DNA of 64,000 nt from Streptomyces uncialis (GCF_036250755.1 NZ_CP109583.1:5665501-5729500), one strand, 5' to 3'. Counted from the stretch's first letter, positions 47,349-56,853 are shown. Numbers and translations: made by a program. The notes: generated by a model from the letters alone, not told the origin.

Positions 47349-48189
47349 CCCTCCGGGTAGGCCCGAGTTCCCTGTGCGGGTCGCCTTCGCTTGCGCGTCC
47401 GAGGTCCGTCCGGCTGGACGAACTTGTCCCTGTGCCGTCGCTCGTGGGGTGCGCAGTTCCCCGCGCCCCTAGGTCTCCTGTGCTTGGCCCACGTTCCCCT
47501 GCGCGGGTCGGACGGGGGTGCGCAGTTCCCCGCGCCCCTTTGGGGGCGCCCCTTGAGGCTGTCGGTCGGGTGCGGGGCCTTCGCTTGCGGAACCCCCTCC
47601 TCGCGCAGTCGCTCGGCTACCGAAGGGGGTGGGCGGGAATCTCTGCCCGCAGACTCCGATGCTCTTCAGTAGGACCAGTGAACGTCGTACCGAGCGCGTT
47701 GGAGCGAGGACGGAGAATCCCGACCGGCCCCGACCCGAAGGACCGACCGGACGCGCCCCAAAGGGGCGCGGGGAACTGCGCGAACCCACCGAACGACGGC
47801 ACAGGAACGAAGTGCGCCCAGCACCGAGTACCCAGGGGCGCGGGGAACTGCGCACCCCACGAGCGACCCGCACAGGAACGAAGTTCGCCCACCCGGACAG
47901 ACCTCGGAAGCGCAAGCGAAGGCGACCTGCGGGGAACTGCGCGAAACCACCGAACGACGGCACAGGAACGAAGTGCGCCCAGCACCGAGTACCCAGGGGC
48001 GCGGGGAACTGCGCACCCCACGAGCGACCCGCACAGGAACGAAGTTCGTCCACCCGGACAGACCTCGGAAGCGCAAGCGAAGGCGACCTGCGGGGAACTG
48101 CGCCCCCCACGAGCGACCCGCACAGGGGCAAGTTCGTCCACCCGGACAGACCTCGGACGCGCAAGCGGGGGCGTAAGCCGGGGCAACCC
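47349..48189. repeat. 841-bp gap: dispersed repeat array
   Basis: Seven core copies near 47450, 47519, 47759, 47835, 47930, 47996 and 48090. A ~161-bp compound unit beginning CGAACCCACCGAACGACGG at 47781 is repeated at 47942, each containing two core copies. The TTCGCTTGCG-type segment also recurs. No gene. Confidence 0.85.
47608..47765 (-). repeat. Long repeat block, copy 2 (inverted)
   Basis: Reverse orientation of the block at 43361: landmarks GGGTGGGCGGGAATCTCTGC, AGACTCCGATGCTCTTCAGT and GAGGACGGAGAATCCCGACC. It runs into CGCGCCCC-AAA-GGGGCGCG (47752-47770), a perfect 8-bp hairpin joined to a core copy. Confidence 0.85.
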
Positions 48190-48732
48190 CTAAGGGATGA
48201 CGACAACCTTCGTGCCGATCACCGCGAAGTCCCACATCGCGTCCCCCTGCGCCCGGGTCGACCGGATACCCCCCGTACGCCGCCGCGGATCAGGCGCCCC
48301 CCGGGCGCCGTCCACCGCCGCGCTGAACCCGATGCTCACCCCGTCCGCCACCGCGAACCGCACCACATGCTCGATCCCGACCCCGTCGGACCCCGCCGTG
48401 CGCCCGGTGCGTGACGTCACGGTGTACGTACCGGGAACCGGGTCGACCGTGCTGGGCGTCACGGTGTACGTCGTGCGTACCCGGGAGCCGTCGGCCAGCC
48501 ACACCCGGTCGTCCTCCAGCGCGTAGACCACCCGGGCCCCGCCGCCCGTACCCTCGGGCAGCGCCTTCGGGTCACGCTTGTCCCGCACGGGGACGGCCGC
48601 GTCGGCCTGGGACGTGACACCGGGGGAGACGCGTACCGGGGCGCTCGCCGACGCCTGGTACGCGAGGAAGCCGACCGTGACCAGGGCCGCCGCGGTGAGC
48701 CCGGCCACGATTCCCGAGCTGCTGCTTGCCAC
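48190..48732 (-). CDS. Exported or membrane-anchored hypothetical protein
   Basis: 180 residues from the GTG at 48732, 9 nt after GAGAG; GTGs at 48735 and 48741 are alternatives. An N-terminal hydrophobic segment (GIVAGLTAAALVTVGFLAYQ) serves as signal or anchor. The rest is a beta-rich domain (VRTTYTVTPSTVDPVPGTYTV, GVGIEHVVRFAVADGVSIGF). Not assigned to a family. Divergent from tsaB. Confidence 0.75.
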   Translation of the reverse strand: MASSSSGIVAGLTAAALVTVGFLAYQASASAPVRVSPGVTSQADAAVPVRDKRDPKALPEGTGGGARVVYALEDDRVWLADGSRVRTTYTVTPSTVDPVPGTYTVTSRTGRTAGSDGVGIEHVVRFAVADGVSIGFSAAVDGARGAPDPRRRTGGIRSTRAQGDAMWDFAVIGTKVVVIP

Positions 48733-48882
48733 CACGCACACCTCTCGTCCGTCCGCGGAACCGCGCGGCACCCGCCGGACGGTCACCGTCCGTGAGCGCG
48801 CGCGTACCCGCCGACCGTAGCAGCATGTGCCCGCTCCACCGGGGCGGCCTTACGCCGGTCGCCGGAGCCGTACGCTGTTTGT

Positions 48883-49536
48883 GTGCTGTTGCTCGCTCTC
48901 GATACCGCCACCCCCGCCGTCACGGCCGCCCTGCACGACGGGGAGACCGTGGTCGCCTCGTACGCCGAGGTCGACGCCCGACGGCACGGGGAGCTGCTGC
49001 TGCCCGCCGTCGACCGGGTCCTCGCCGACGCCGGTACGACGCTCCGTTCCGTCACCGCGATCGTCGTCGGCACCGGACCAGGCCCGTACACCGGGCTGCG
49101 GGTCGGGCTGATGACCGCCGACACCTTCGGGCTGGCCCTCGGGCTGCCCGTGCACGGACTGTGCACCCTCGACGGACTCGCGTACGCCTCCGGTCTCGAC
49201 GGCCCCTTCGCCGTCGCGACGGACGCCCGGCGCAAGGAGGTCTACTGGGCGCGGTACGCCGACCCCCGGACCCGGCTCACCGAGCCGTCCGTCGACCGCC
49301 CCGCGGACATCGCCGACGAACTGGCCGGACTGCCGGTCGTCGGCGCGGGCCCGCGGCTGTACCCGGACGCCTTCCCCGACGGACGCGGCCCCGAGCACGC
49401 CGACGCGGGGGCCCTCGCCTCGCTCGCCGCCGAGCGGCTGCGCGCCGGCGCGGAGCTCGCGCCCCCCCGGCCGCTGTATCTGCGCAGGCCGGACGCGCAG
49501 GTCCCCAAGAACTACAAGGTGGTCACCCCCCAGTGA
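48883..49536 (+). CDS. tsaB: tRNA t6A biosynthesis protein TsaB
   Basis: 217 residues. LLLALDTATPAVTAAL and VVGTGPGPYTGLRVGLMTADTFGLALG are ASKHA-fold motifs of TsaB, the scaffold partner of TsaD. GTG at 48883 has TACGCT ending 6 nt before it and no RBS: probably leaderless. The stop overlaps rimI by GTGA. Confidence 0.95.
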   Translation: MLLLALDTATPAVTAALHDGETVVASYAEVDARRHGELLLPAVDRVLADAGTTLRSVTAIVVGTGPGPYTGLRVGLMTADTFGLALGLPVHGLCTLDGLAYASGLDGPFAVATDARRKEVYWARYADPRTRLTEPSVDRPADIADELAGLPVVGAGPRLYPDAFPDGRGPEHADAGALASLAAERLRAGAELAPPRPLYLRRPDAQVPKNYKVVTPQ

Positions 49537-50207
49537 CGGCCGTACTGCGCGAGATGCGCTGGTGGGACATCGACGCGGTCCTCGATCTGGAGCGCGCGCT
49601 CTTCCCCGACGACGCCTGGTCACGCGGCATGTTCTGGTCCGAGCTGGCGCACTCCCGGGGGCCCGGCGCCACCCGGTGGTACGTCGTCGCCGAGGACGGG
49701 GACCGTCTCGTCGGCTACGCGGGACTCGCCGCCGCCGGTGGCGAGGACACCACGGGCGGCCAGGACACCGAGCCGGGCATGGGGGCCGTCGGGGACGTGC
49801 AGACGATCGCCGTCTCCCGGGACCACTGGGGCACCGGCCTCGGCGCGCTGCTCCTCGCGGACCTGCTGAAGCACGCGAGCGCGTTCGAGTGCCAGGAGGT
49901 GATGCTGGAAGTGCGCGTGGACAACGTCCGCGCCCAGAAGCTCTACGAGCGCTTCGGCTTCGCCCCCATCGGGCGGCGCCGGGGCTACTACCAGCCGGGC
50001 AACATCGACGCGCTGGTGATGCGGATGGCGATGAACGGCGACGGACCGCCCTGCGATCCGGTCGCCCCGCTCGAACCGGCCGACCCCGTCGCCCCGCGAG
50101 GCGCGGACGCGCGAGGCGAGAACCCGGACGACCCGGGCGCCCCGGCCGGCGGCGACGGCATCCAGCAAGCAGAGCACGGCGGGGAAGGAACCCGGACCCA
50201 TGGCTGA
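49533..50207 (+). CDS. rimI: Ribosomal protein S18 alanine N-acetyltransferase (GNAT)
   Basis: 224 residues. The GNAT fold occupies ~1-165: acetyl-CoA loop [19 protein letters not shown] and [28 protein letters not shown]. The last ~55 residues are Pro/Gly/Asp-rich and look disordered. It is coupled to both neighbours (overlaps of 4 and 8 nt). In the tsaB-rimI-tsaD arrangement the label RimI is conventional; the true substrate is not shown. Confidence 0.92.
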   Translation: MTAVLREMRWWDIDAVLDLERALFPDDAWSRGMFWSELAHSRGPGATRWYVVAEDGDRLVGYAGLAAAGGEDTTGGQDTEPGMGAVGDVQTIAVSRDHWGTGLGALLLADLLKHASAFECQEVMLEVRVDNVRAQKLYERFGFAPIGRRRGYYQPGNIDALVMRMAMNGDGPPCDPVAPLEPADPVAPRGADARGENPDDPGAPAGGDGIQQAEHGGEGTRTHG

Positions 50208-51366
50208 CGAACCTCTCGTCCTCGGCATCGAGACCTCCTGCGACGAGACCGGGGTCGGTATCGTCCGGGGCACCACCCTCCTCGCGGACGCGGTCGCCTC
50301 CAGCGTCGACGAGCACGCCCGCTTCGGCGGTGTCGTCCCCGAGGTCGCCTCCCGCGCCCATCTGGAGGCGATGGTCCCCACCATCGAACGCGCCCTCAAG
50401 GACGCCGGGGTCGCCGCCTCCGACCTCGACGGGATCTCCGTCACCGCGGGCCCCGGCCTCGCGGGCGCGCTGCTCGTCGGCGTCACGGCCGCCAAGGCGT
50501 ACGCGTACGCCCTCGGCAAGCCGCTGTACGGCGTCAACCATCTCGCCTCGCACATCTGCGTCGACCAGCTGGAACACGGTCCGCTGCCCGAGCCGACGAT
50601 GGCCCTGCTGGTCAGCGGCGGCCACTCCTCGCTGCTGCTGTCCTCGGACATCACCTCCGACGTCCGGCCGATGGGCGCGACGATCGACGACGCGGCGGGC
50701 GAGGCGTTCGACAAGATCGCCCGGGTGCTGAACCTCGGCTTCCCCGGCGGCCCGGTCATCGACCGCTACGCCCGCGAGGGCGACCCCACCGCCATAGCGT
50801 TCCCGCGCGGGCTGACCGGCCCGCGCGACGCGGCGTACGACTTCTCCTTCTCCGGGCTGAAGACCGCGGTCGCCCGCTGGATCGAGGCGAAGCGGGCCGC
50901 CGGTGAGGACGTACCGGTGCGGGACGTCGCCGCGTCCTTCCAGGAGGCGGTCGTCGACGTGCTGACCCGCAAGGCCGTCCGGGCCTGCAAGGACCAGGGC
51001 GTGGACCATCTGATGATCGGCGGCGGGGTCGCCGCCAACACCCGGCTGCGGGCGCTGGCCGCCGAGCGCTGCGAGGCCGCCGGTATCCGGCTGCGGGTGC
51101 CCCGGCCGGGGCTGTGCACGGACAACGGCGCGATGGTCGCCGCCCTCGGCGCCGAGATGGTCGCCCGGGGCCGCGCCGCCTCCGACTGGGACCTGTCGGC
51201 GGACTCCTCGCTGCCGGTGACCGACACCCATGTACCGGGCACGGCCGCCGGGTCCGACGGCGAGGACGCCCCGCACGAGCACGGGCACGGGCACTCGCAC
51301 GGCCATGGGCACAGCCACTCCCACGACCATGTGCACGAGCTGGCGAAGGACAACCTCTACTCATGA
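50200..51366 (+). CDS. tsaD: tRNA N6-adenosine threonylcarbamoyltransferase TsaD
   Basis: 388 residues. [16 protein letters not shown], metal ligands His114 and His118 in [22 protein letters not shown] and the terminal-domain [20 protein letters not shown] are conserved. Transfers threonylcarbamoyl to A37 of ANN-reading tRNAs. The C-terminus adds a histidine-rich tail (about 12 His in ~25 residues, e.g. [19 protein letters not shown]) before ELAKDNLYS. Confidence 0.97.
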   Translation: MADEPLVLGIETSCDETGVGIVRGTTLLADAVASSVDEHARFGGVVPEVASRAHLEAMVPTIERALKDAGVAASDLDGISVTAGPGLAGALLVGVTAAKAYAYALGKPLYGVNHLASHICVDQLEHGPLPEPTMALLVSGGHSSLLLSSDITSDVRPMGATIDDAAGEAFDKIARVLNLGFPGGPVIDRYAREGDPTAIAFPRGLTGPRDAAYDFSFSGLKTAVARWIEAKRAAGEDVPVRDVAASFQEAVVDVLTRKAVRACKDQGVDHLMIGGGVAANTRLRALAAERCEAAGIRLRVPRPGLCTDNGAMVAALGAEMVARGRAASDWDLSADSSLPVTDTHVPGTAAGSDGEDAPHEHGHGHSHGHGHSHSHDHVHELAKDNLYS

Positions 51367-51638
51367 CCCGTGCGCTGATGTGGGAGGCCGCGGCGGTGTC
51401 CGGCCGGGGCGCCGAGCTGCTGGCCTGGGCCCGGAGCCGTGACCTGGCCGGACAGCCGCTGCGGCGCGAGACCTTCACCGCGCCCGGCGACCGGGTCCTC
51501 GTCATCACCTGGTGGGCCGCCGGAGCCGACGGGGACGGCCCGCCCGAACTGCCCGACCCGCCCGCCGAGCTGGTGCGCAGGCCCGTGCACCGCTGGGGGT
51601 TCGACTCGGTGGACGTCAGCCAGGGGCCGTCGGCCTGA
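51363..51638 (+). CDS. Small conserved-looking hypothetical protein
   Basis: 91 residues from the ATG at 51363, overlapping the tsaD stop (ATGA). Sequence [22 protein letters not shown]...[20 protein letters not shown]...[11 protein letters not shown] suggests a small alpha/beta protein resembling ABM-like dimeric barrels. Its coupling to tsaD makes it the last gene of the tsaB operon. The stop abuts the TetR stop with no gap. Confidence 0.75.
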   Translation: MTRALMWEAAAVSGRGAELLAWARSRDLAGQPLRRETFTAPGDRVLVITWWAAGADGDGPPELPDPPAELVRRPVHRWGFDSVDVSQGPSA

Positions 51639-52421
51639 TCAGTTTCCGGTGTCCCGCGCGGGCGGACGGGGGCCCAGCAGGCCGTCGATCACCTTCCGGA
51701 GCTGGACCGCCAGGTCGTAGGACTCCGACAGCTCGACCCAGCGGTCCGCCAGGGACGTGATCAGCGGGAGCCGCTCCGCGTCCGCCTCGCTGATCAGCGC
51801 GTCCGGGAAGTTCCGGACCCGCTGCGGGTCCGCGGCGCGGCGGTCCGCCGCCGCGCGGAAGACCAGTTCCCCGTGGACGCAGTGCCATAGCGTGCGGTAC
51901 GCGCGCACCGCGTCGTCCGGCGTCAGCCCGCACGCGACCGCCGACTCCAGGGCCTCCTCGACGATCCACAGCGCGCCCTTGTCCGTGAGGTCGCCGAGGC
52001 TCAGCACCTCCACCACCCAGGGCATCTGCCGCAGGGTCCGGTACATGTGCAGGGTGACGGCGAGCAGCCGCTCGCGGGGGTCGTCGGGGAGTTCGGGGCG
52101 CGGTACCGACTCCGCCATGCCCGCGAGGGTGAGCATCAGCAGCTCGTCCTTGTCCCGGACGTGGTGGTACAGCGCCATCGGGGTCGTCCCCACCTCCCGG
52201 GCGACCCGGCGCATCGACAGTCCGTCGACGCCCTCCTCCTGGAGGATGCGTCGCGCCGTGGCGACGATCCGGGCGGGGTCGATCCGGCGCGGCCGGCCGA
52301 CCGCCTTCCGCGCCGTCCGCGCACCGCTCTTCCCGTCGTCCGCCCGGTCGGGGCCCCCGGCTGCCGGTCCGTCGCCGGGTTCCCCCGTACGAGGGGTCCC
52401 GGAACTGTCGTTCGTCACCAC
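51639..52421 (-). CDS. TetR/AcrR-family regulator
   Basis: 260 residues from the GTG at 52421, which is 9 nt after GGGAGA; an ATG at 52430 adds three residues but sits on that RBS. Basic/Pro-rich N-tail, then the HTH: RIVATARRILQEEGVDGLSMRRVAREVGTTPMALYHHVRDKDELL. The rest is the helical ligand domain. Divergent from the DHA2 efflux gene with a perfect palindrome between, so it is very likely its repressor. Confidence 0.9.
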   Translation of the reverse strand: MVTNDSSGTPRTGEPGDGPAAGGPDRADDGKSGARTARKAVGRPRRIDPARIVATARRILQEEGVDGLSMRRVAREVGTTPMALYHHVRDKDELLMLTLAGMAESVPRPELPDDPRERLLAVTLHMYRTLRQMPWVVEVLSLGDLTDKGALWIVEEALESAVACGLTPDDAVRAYRTLWHCVHGELVFRAAADRRAADPQRVRNFPDALISEADAERLPLITSLADRWVELSESYDLAVQLRKVIDGLLGPRPPARDTGN

Positions 52422-52478
52422 GGGGACCATTCTCCCGCTCTCGGCCGCACACGGGTCGTACGCGGTCGTACACAGTTT

Positions 52479-52492
52479 CTATACGCGTATAG
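52479..52492. promoter_or_regulatory. TetR operator candidate and efflux promoter
   Basis: CTATACGCGTATAG is a perfect 14-bp palindrome. Its right arm forms TATAGT (52488-52493), a strong -10 for the efflux gene whose ATG is at 52505. Repressor binding would cover the promoter. Transcription would start around 52500, giving almost no leader. Confidence 0.75.
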
Positions 52493-52504
52493 TAATGTGC
52501 CGGC

Positions 52505-54079
52505 ATGGTGAACCACTCCTCACGGCACGCCCTGTTCCTGCCTGTGGTGCTGACCGTGCAGTTCCTCGTCGCGCTCGACATGTCCGTCGTGAACATCGCG
52601 CTGCCCGGCATCCGGACCGGCCTCGGCTTCGCCCCCGAGGACCTCACCTGGGTCGTCAGCGCCTACGCCCTCGCCTTCGGCGGGCTGCTGATGCTCGGCG
52701 GACGGCTCGCCGACGTGGTGGGCAGGCGCCGGGTCCTGATCGCCGGATTCACGCTCTTCGGCGCGGCGAGCCTGGCGGGCGGCCTCGCGTCCGAACCCTG
52801 GCAGCTGATCGCCGCCCGCGCGGTGCAGGGCGTCGGCGCCGCCGCGCTCGCCCCCGTCGGACTCACCCTGATCACCGTCATGTACCCGGCGGGGAAGGAA
52901 CGCTCCGGGGCCCTCGCGATGTGGGGCGCGGCCGGGGCCCTCGGCGGCGCCGTCGGCGTCCTGCTGGGCGGAATGCTCACCGACTGGTTCGGCTGGCGCG
53001 CGGTCATGCTCGTCAATGTGCCGGTCGTGCTGCTCGCCGTGTTCGCCGCCCGGATCGCCGTACCGCTCGACGACCGGCACGGCGCCCGGCCCCGGCTGGA
53101 CACCGCCGGCGCGGTGCTCGTCACCGCCGGGACCACCGCCCTCGTACTCGGACTGGTCCGCGCCGAGAGCCTCGGCTGGTCCTCCGCCACCACCCTGCTC
53201 ACCCTCGCCGCCGCCGCGCTGCTCCTCACCGCGTTCGCCGCCGTCGAGGCCCGGCACCGCCAGCCCCTGCTGCGGCTGGGGATGCTGCGGCTGCGCCCGG
53301 TGCTGTCCGCGAACATGTTCTCGCTGCTGCTGGCGGCGGGTCAGTTCGGCGCGTTCTACTTCGTGTCGCTGTACCTCCAGCAGGTCCTCGGCTACGGGCC
53401 GACGGCGACCGGCGCGGCCTTCCTGCCGTTCTGCGTGGGGATCGTCGCGGGCTCGGTGTTCGCCGCGAGGACGATCACCCGGTACGGCGTCCGCGCGCTG
53501 ACCGTGACCGGTGGACTCCTCGCCGCCGGGGGAATGGCCTGGTGGGCGCTGGTCATGACGCCCGAAAGCGGCTTCTGGCTCGCCGTGCTGCCGCCGTCGC
53601 TGCTCGGCAGCGTCGGCATAGGGCTGTGCATGGTCCCGCTCGGCACCGCCGCGACCAGCGGGATCTCCGCCCACGAGGCCGGGATGGCCTCCGGACTGCT
53701 CAACACCTCCCGGCAGATCGGCGGCTCGGTGGGCCTCGCGCTGCTCGTGACGGTCGCCACCGCCGCCGGGGCCGACGGGGGCGGCGCCGGAACACCGCTC
53801 ATGGACGGTTTCCCCGCCGCGTTCTGGACGGCGGCGGCGCTTCTCGCGGTCGGCGCGCTGAGCATGGCCGTGCTCTACCGGGAGCCGGACGCCGGTCCTG
53901 GGGCCCCGGGGGCCGCTGAAGCCTCGGGAGCCGTCGGAGGTGCCCGGGTCCCCGGTCGGCCGGTGGACGTGGGCGCGGGCGGGGCTCCGGGGGCGGGTGC
54001 GGGCCGTGTAGCGCCTCGCGGCGCGGCCCTGGACGGCCCCGACGACAGCGCCCGCCCCGACCCGGCGGCGGCGCCCTGA
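52505..54079 (+). CDS. DHA2-family MFS efflux transporter (14 helices)
   Basis: 524 residues. Fourteen hydrophobic helices; TM1 holds FLVALDMSVVNIALPGIRTGLG, the DHA2 motif D1; motif A is in LGGRLADVVGRRRVL; motif C in LTLITVMYPAGKERSGALAMWGAAGALGGAVGVLLGG. A Pro/Gly-rich cytoplasmic tail of ~60 residues ends the protein. Drug:H+ antiporters of this type export antibiotics or dyes. Almost no leader is present before the ATG. Confidence 0.92.
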   Translation: MVNHSSRHALFLPVVLTVQFLVALDMSVVNIALPGIRTGLGFAPEDLTWVVSAYALAFGGLLMLGGRLADVVGRRRVLIAGFTLFGAASLAGGLASEPWQLIAARAVQGVGAAALAPVGLTLITVMYPAGKERSGALAMWGAAGALGGAVGVLLGGMLTDWFGWRAVMLVNVPVVLLAVFAARIAVPLDDRHGARPRLDTAGAVLVTAGTTALVLGLVRAESLGWSSATTLLTLAAAALLLTAFAAVEARHRQPLLRLGMLRLRPVLSANMFSLLLAAGQFGAFYFVSLYLQQVLGYGPTATGAAFLPFCVGIVAGSVFAARTITRYGVRALTVTGGLLAAGGMAWWALVMTPESGFWLAVLPPSLLGSVGIGLCMVPLGTAATSGISAHEAGMASGLLNTSRQIGGSVGLALLVTVATAAGADGGGAGTPLMDGFPAAFWTAAALLAVGALSMAVLYREPDAGPGAPGAAEASGAVGGARVPGRPVDVGAGGAPGAGAGRVAPRGAALDGPDDSARPDPAAAP

Positions 54080-54581
54080 GCGCACCCCCGGCGGATCCGC
54101 CGAAGAATGTCGCGGGAGGTGTCGATCCGGACGGGTCCCGATCGACACGGGGTCCGGGTGGGCGCGCTTGTTTCTGTGCCGTCGCTCGGTGGTTTCGCGC
54201 AGTTCCCCGCGCCCCTTTGGGGCGCGTTCTGCCGGTCCTTCGGGTCGGTACCGGTCGGGATTCTCCGTCCTCGATCCGACACGCTCGGTCGGACGTTCAT
54301 GTGGTCCTACTGAAGAGCATCGGAGTCTGCGGGCAGAGATTCCCGCCCACCCCCTCCCGCAGCCAGGCGAGTTCGCGAGGAGAGGGGCGCCCCTTCAGGG
54401 GCGCGGGGAACTGCGCACCCCCGTCCGACCCGCACGGGAAACAGGTACGTCCAGGTGGGGAACCTCAGAAGCGCAAGCGAAGGCGGCCTGCGGGGAACTG
54501 CGCACCCCATGAGCGACCCGCACAGGGACAAGTGCGCCCAGCGCAGGGAACCTCGGGGGCCCGGGCCGGACGGGGCCGGGG
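54080..54581. repeat. 502-bp gap: dispersed repeat array
   Basis: Core copies near 54197, 54398 and 54489 around one long block (54231-54365). AAGCGCAAGCGAAGGCGGCC also recurs. It lies between two convergent genes (efflux pump and methyltransferase). No gene. Confidence 0.8.
54231..54365 (+). repeat. Long repeat block, copy 3
   Basis: Same landmarks and orientation as copy 1: CGGTCGGGATTCTCCGTCCT, GAAGAGCATCGGAGTCTGCG, GGCAGAGATTCCCGCCCACC. Preceded by the GCGCCCC-TTT-GGGGCGC hairpin and core. Confidence 0.85.
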
Positions 54582-55799
54582 CTACTCGGGCCGGGCCGGA
54601 CGGCCGATCAGCATGGTGGGCGCCCCCGCGACCCTGGTGAGGAAGACCGTCGCCGAGTGGGGCCCCACGGGCTTCACCTTGCGCCGCAACTCCTCCGGCT
54701 CCACCGCGGAGCCCCGCTTCTTGACGGTGAGCGTCCCCACCCCCCGCTCCCGCAGCAACGCCTTCAACCGCTTGACGCTGAACGGCAGATGATCGGTGAC
54801 CTCGTACGCCGTCGCGAACGGCGTCCCGCGCAGTACGTCGGACGTGACGTACGCGATCGTCGCGTCGAGCAGCCCGCCGGAGACCTGCTCCGCGACCGTC
54901 GCGACGAGCCGCGCCCGGATCACCGCGGGATCGGGCTCGTACAGATACCGACCCACCGGCCGCACCGCCGGATCGGGCGGCATCCCGTCCAGCGGGCTCC
55001 ACAGGGACTCCGCCCCGGGCAGCAGCGTCGACCGGCGCGAGTCGGGCGCCCCCGTACCGAACCACAGGACCGCTTCCTTCAGCTCGCCCCGGTCGGAGAT
55101 CCACTCCGTCTCGACGCCCTCGGGCACCGCCTCGTGCGGCACCCCGGGCGCGATCTTCAGCGCACCGAGCCCGGCGGCCCGCGCGGCGCCCACCGCCCAG
55201 GACAGCGGTGGCGAGTACGCCTCCGGGTCGAAGATCCGCCCGCGGCCACCGCGCCGCGCGGGGTCGACGAACACCGCGTCGTACCCGTCCGCGCTGACCT
55301 CGGTCACCTCCGCCTGACGGACCTCGATCAGTGTGTCGAGCCCCAGCGCGACCGCGTTGGCGCGGGCCACCGCGCAGGTCAGTGGATCACGGTCGACCGC
55401 GAGGACCCGTATCCCGGCGCGGGCCAGCGCGATCGCGTCGCCGCCGATCCCGCAGCACAGGTCCGCCACCGAGCCGATGCCCAGCTCCCGCATCCGTCCG
55501 GCCCGGTACTCCGCCACACTCGTGCGGGTCGCCTGCTCGACGCCGTCCGGGGTGAAGAACATCCGTGCCGCGTCCGCGCCGAACTTCACCGCCGCGCGCT
55601 GCCGCAGTCTCGCCTGGCCGAGTGCGGCGGACACCAGATCGGCCGGATGCGTACGGCGCAGCCGGGTGGCGACGGCGAGTTCCCGCGCCGGGTCGGTGTC
55701 GCGCACCTCGTCCAGCAGGGCCCGGCCCTCCCCGGCGAGGAGGGCGGTGAACCGTGCGACGGCTGCGGAGTCGGGGTCGAGGGTGCTCACCTGGTCCAT
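54582..55799 (-). CDS. Class I SAM-dependent methyltransferase, THUMP-like
   Basis: 405 residues from the ATG at 55799 (MDQVSTLDPDSAAVARFTALL). SAM motif I is VADLCCGIGGDAIALARAGI, with AVDRDPLTCAVARANA as the acidic strand and AVFVDPARRGGRGRIFDPE as a DPPx-like catalytic motif. A C-terminal THUMP-like segment (SVKRLKALLRERGVGTLTVKKRGSAVEPEELRRKV) suggests an RNA substrate. The frame extends to 56387 antisense to the deacetylase and is not used. Confidence 0.9.
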   Translation of the reverse strand: MDQVSTLDPDSAAVARFTALLAGEGRALLDEVRDTDPARELAVATRLRRTHPADLVSAALGQARLRQRAAVKFGADAARMFFTPDGVEQATRTSVAEYRAGRMRELGIGSVADLCCGIGGDAIALARAGIRVLAVDRDPLTCAVARANAVALGLDTLIEVRQAEVTEVSADGYDAVFVDPARRGGRGRIFDPEAYSPPLSWAVGAARAAGLGALKIAPGVPHEAVPEGVETEWISDRGELKEAVLWFGTGAPDSRRSTLLPGAESLWSPLDGMPPDPAVRPVGRYLYEPDPAVIRARLVATVAEQVSGGLLDATIAYVTSDVLRGTPFATAYEVTDHLPFSVKRLKALLRERGVGTLTVKKRGSAVEPEELRRKVKPVGPHSATVFLTRVAGAPTMLIGRPARPE

Positions 55800-55881
55800 T
55801 GTGGGCCAGTCGGTGGATGGTCCGGTGCCGCTGGCGGTGTCTGCGCGTGGTGCGGGTGAGGCGCTGACAGGATGCGGCCCC

Positions 55882-56853
55882 ATGCGACTAGTAGGACTAA
55901 ACAGACAAGTTGCGCGAGGTGGCTCCCGTACGCGCGCGCTCGCGCGACTCCTCACCGCCGCACTCGCCCTCGGCGTCACCGCCACCTCCCTGGCCGGCTG
56001 CGCGGGCCAGGACCCCACCGCGAAGCCCGCCAAGGCGTCCGCGTCGGCCTCCGGCGGGGCGGAGGGCGCGCCCGGCAAGAAGGCCGAACGGGCGAAGGCC
56101 GCCCGCGACGAGGCCGCCACCCGCAAGCGGACCGTCGAGGCCGCCCGGATCGCCACCGCCAAGCGCTGGGGCCTCACCAAGGTGCCGCTCCTCGCGCCCC
56201 CGCCCCCCGCGGCCAAGCCGAAGATCCCCACCCGGGACGGCTTCGAGGTCGAGGGCCACGACGAGCTGCCGCCCGTCTTCACGACGATCCCCACCAAGGA
56301 GAAGATCGTCTTCCTCACCATCGACGACGGCGACAACAAGGACCCGGCGCTGATCAAGATGCTGGAGGAGCTCAAGGTCCCGTACACCGCGTTCCTCAGC
56401 GACTACCTGGTCAAGGAGGACTACGGCTACTTCCGCAAGATGCGCGACGCCGGGGTCACCCTCAACAACCACACCCTGACCCACCCGTACATGCCGGCCC
56501 TGTCCTACGAGGCCCAGAAGCGGCAGATCTGCGGGATGCAGGACGTCATCCAGAAGCAGTACGGCACCCGCCCCACCGTCTTCCGGCCGCCCTACGGCAA
56601 CTACAACCGGACGACCCTGCGGGCCGCCAAGGAGTGCGGGATCACCGCCGTACCGCTGTGGAACGAGGAGGTCTTCGCGGACCGCTGGGAGTACCGCGAG
56701 TACGACAAGAGGATCCGGCCCGGGGACATCGTCCTCACCCACTTCCGCGGCAAGAAGGACTGGGACGGCTCCATGCCCGACACCGTCCGCCGCTTCCTGA
56801 AGCTCGTCACCGAGCAGGGGTACGCGGTGGCCAAGCTGGAGGACTATCTGTGA
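55882..56853 (+). CDS. Polysaccharide deacetylase lipoprotein (NodB domain)
   Basis: 323 residues. Lipobox TATSLAGC with Cys40; an Ala/Lys-rich spacer; then a NodB domain (~140-320). Catalytic motifs are intact: FLTIDDGD (Asp148 base, Asp149 metal), NHTLTH (His197, His201 metal) and RPPYG. CE4-type enzyme acting on cell-wall or extracellular glycans; anchored outside the membrane. Start ATG 55882. Overlaps its paralogue by GTGA. Confidence 0.92.
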   Translation: MRLVGLNRQVARGGSRTRALARLLTAALALGVTATSLAGCAGQDPTAKPAKASASASGGAEGAPGKKAERAKAARDEAATRKRTVEAARIATAKRWGLTKVPLLAPPPPAAKPKIPTRDGFEVEGHDELPPVFTTIPTKEKIVFLTIDDGDNKDPALIKMLEELKVPYTAFLSDYLVKEDYGYFRKMRDAGVTLNNHTLTHPYMPALSYEAQKRQICGMQDVIQKQYGTRPTVFRPPYGNYNRTTLRAAKECGITAVPLWNEEVFADRWEYREYDKRIRPGDIVLTHFRGKKDWDGSMPDTVRRFLKLVTEQGYAVAKLEDYL

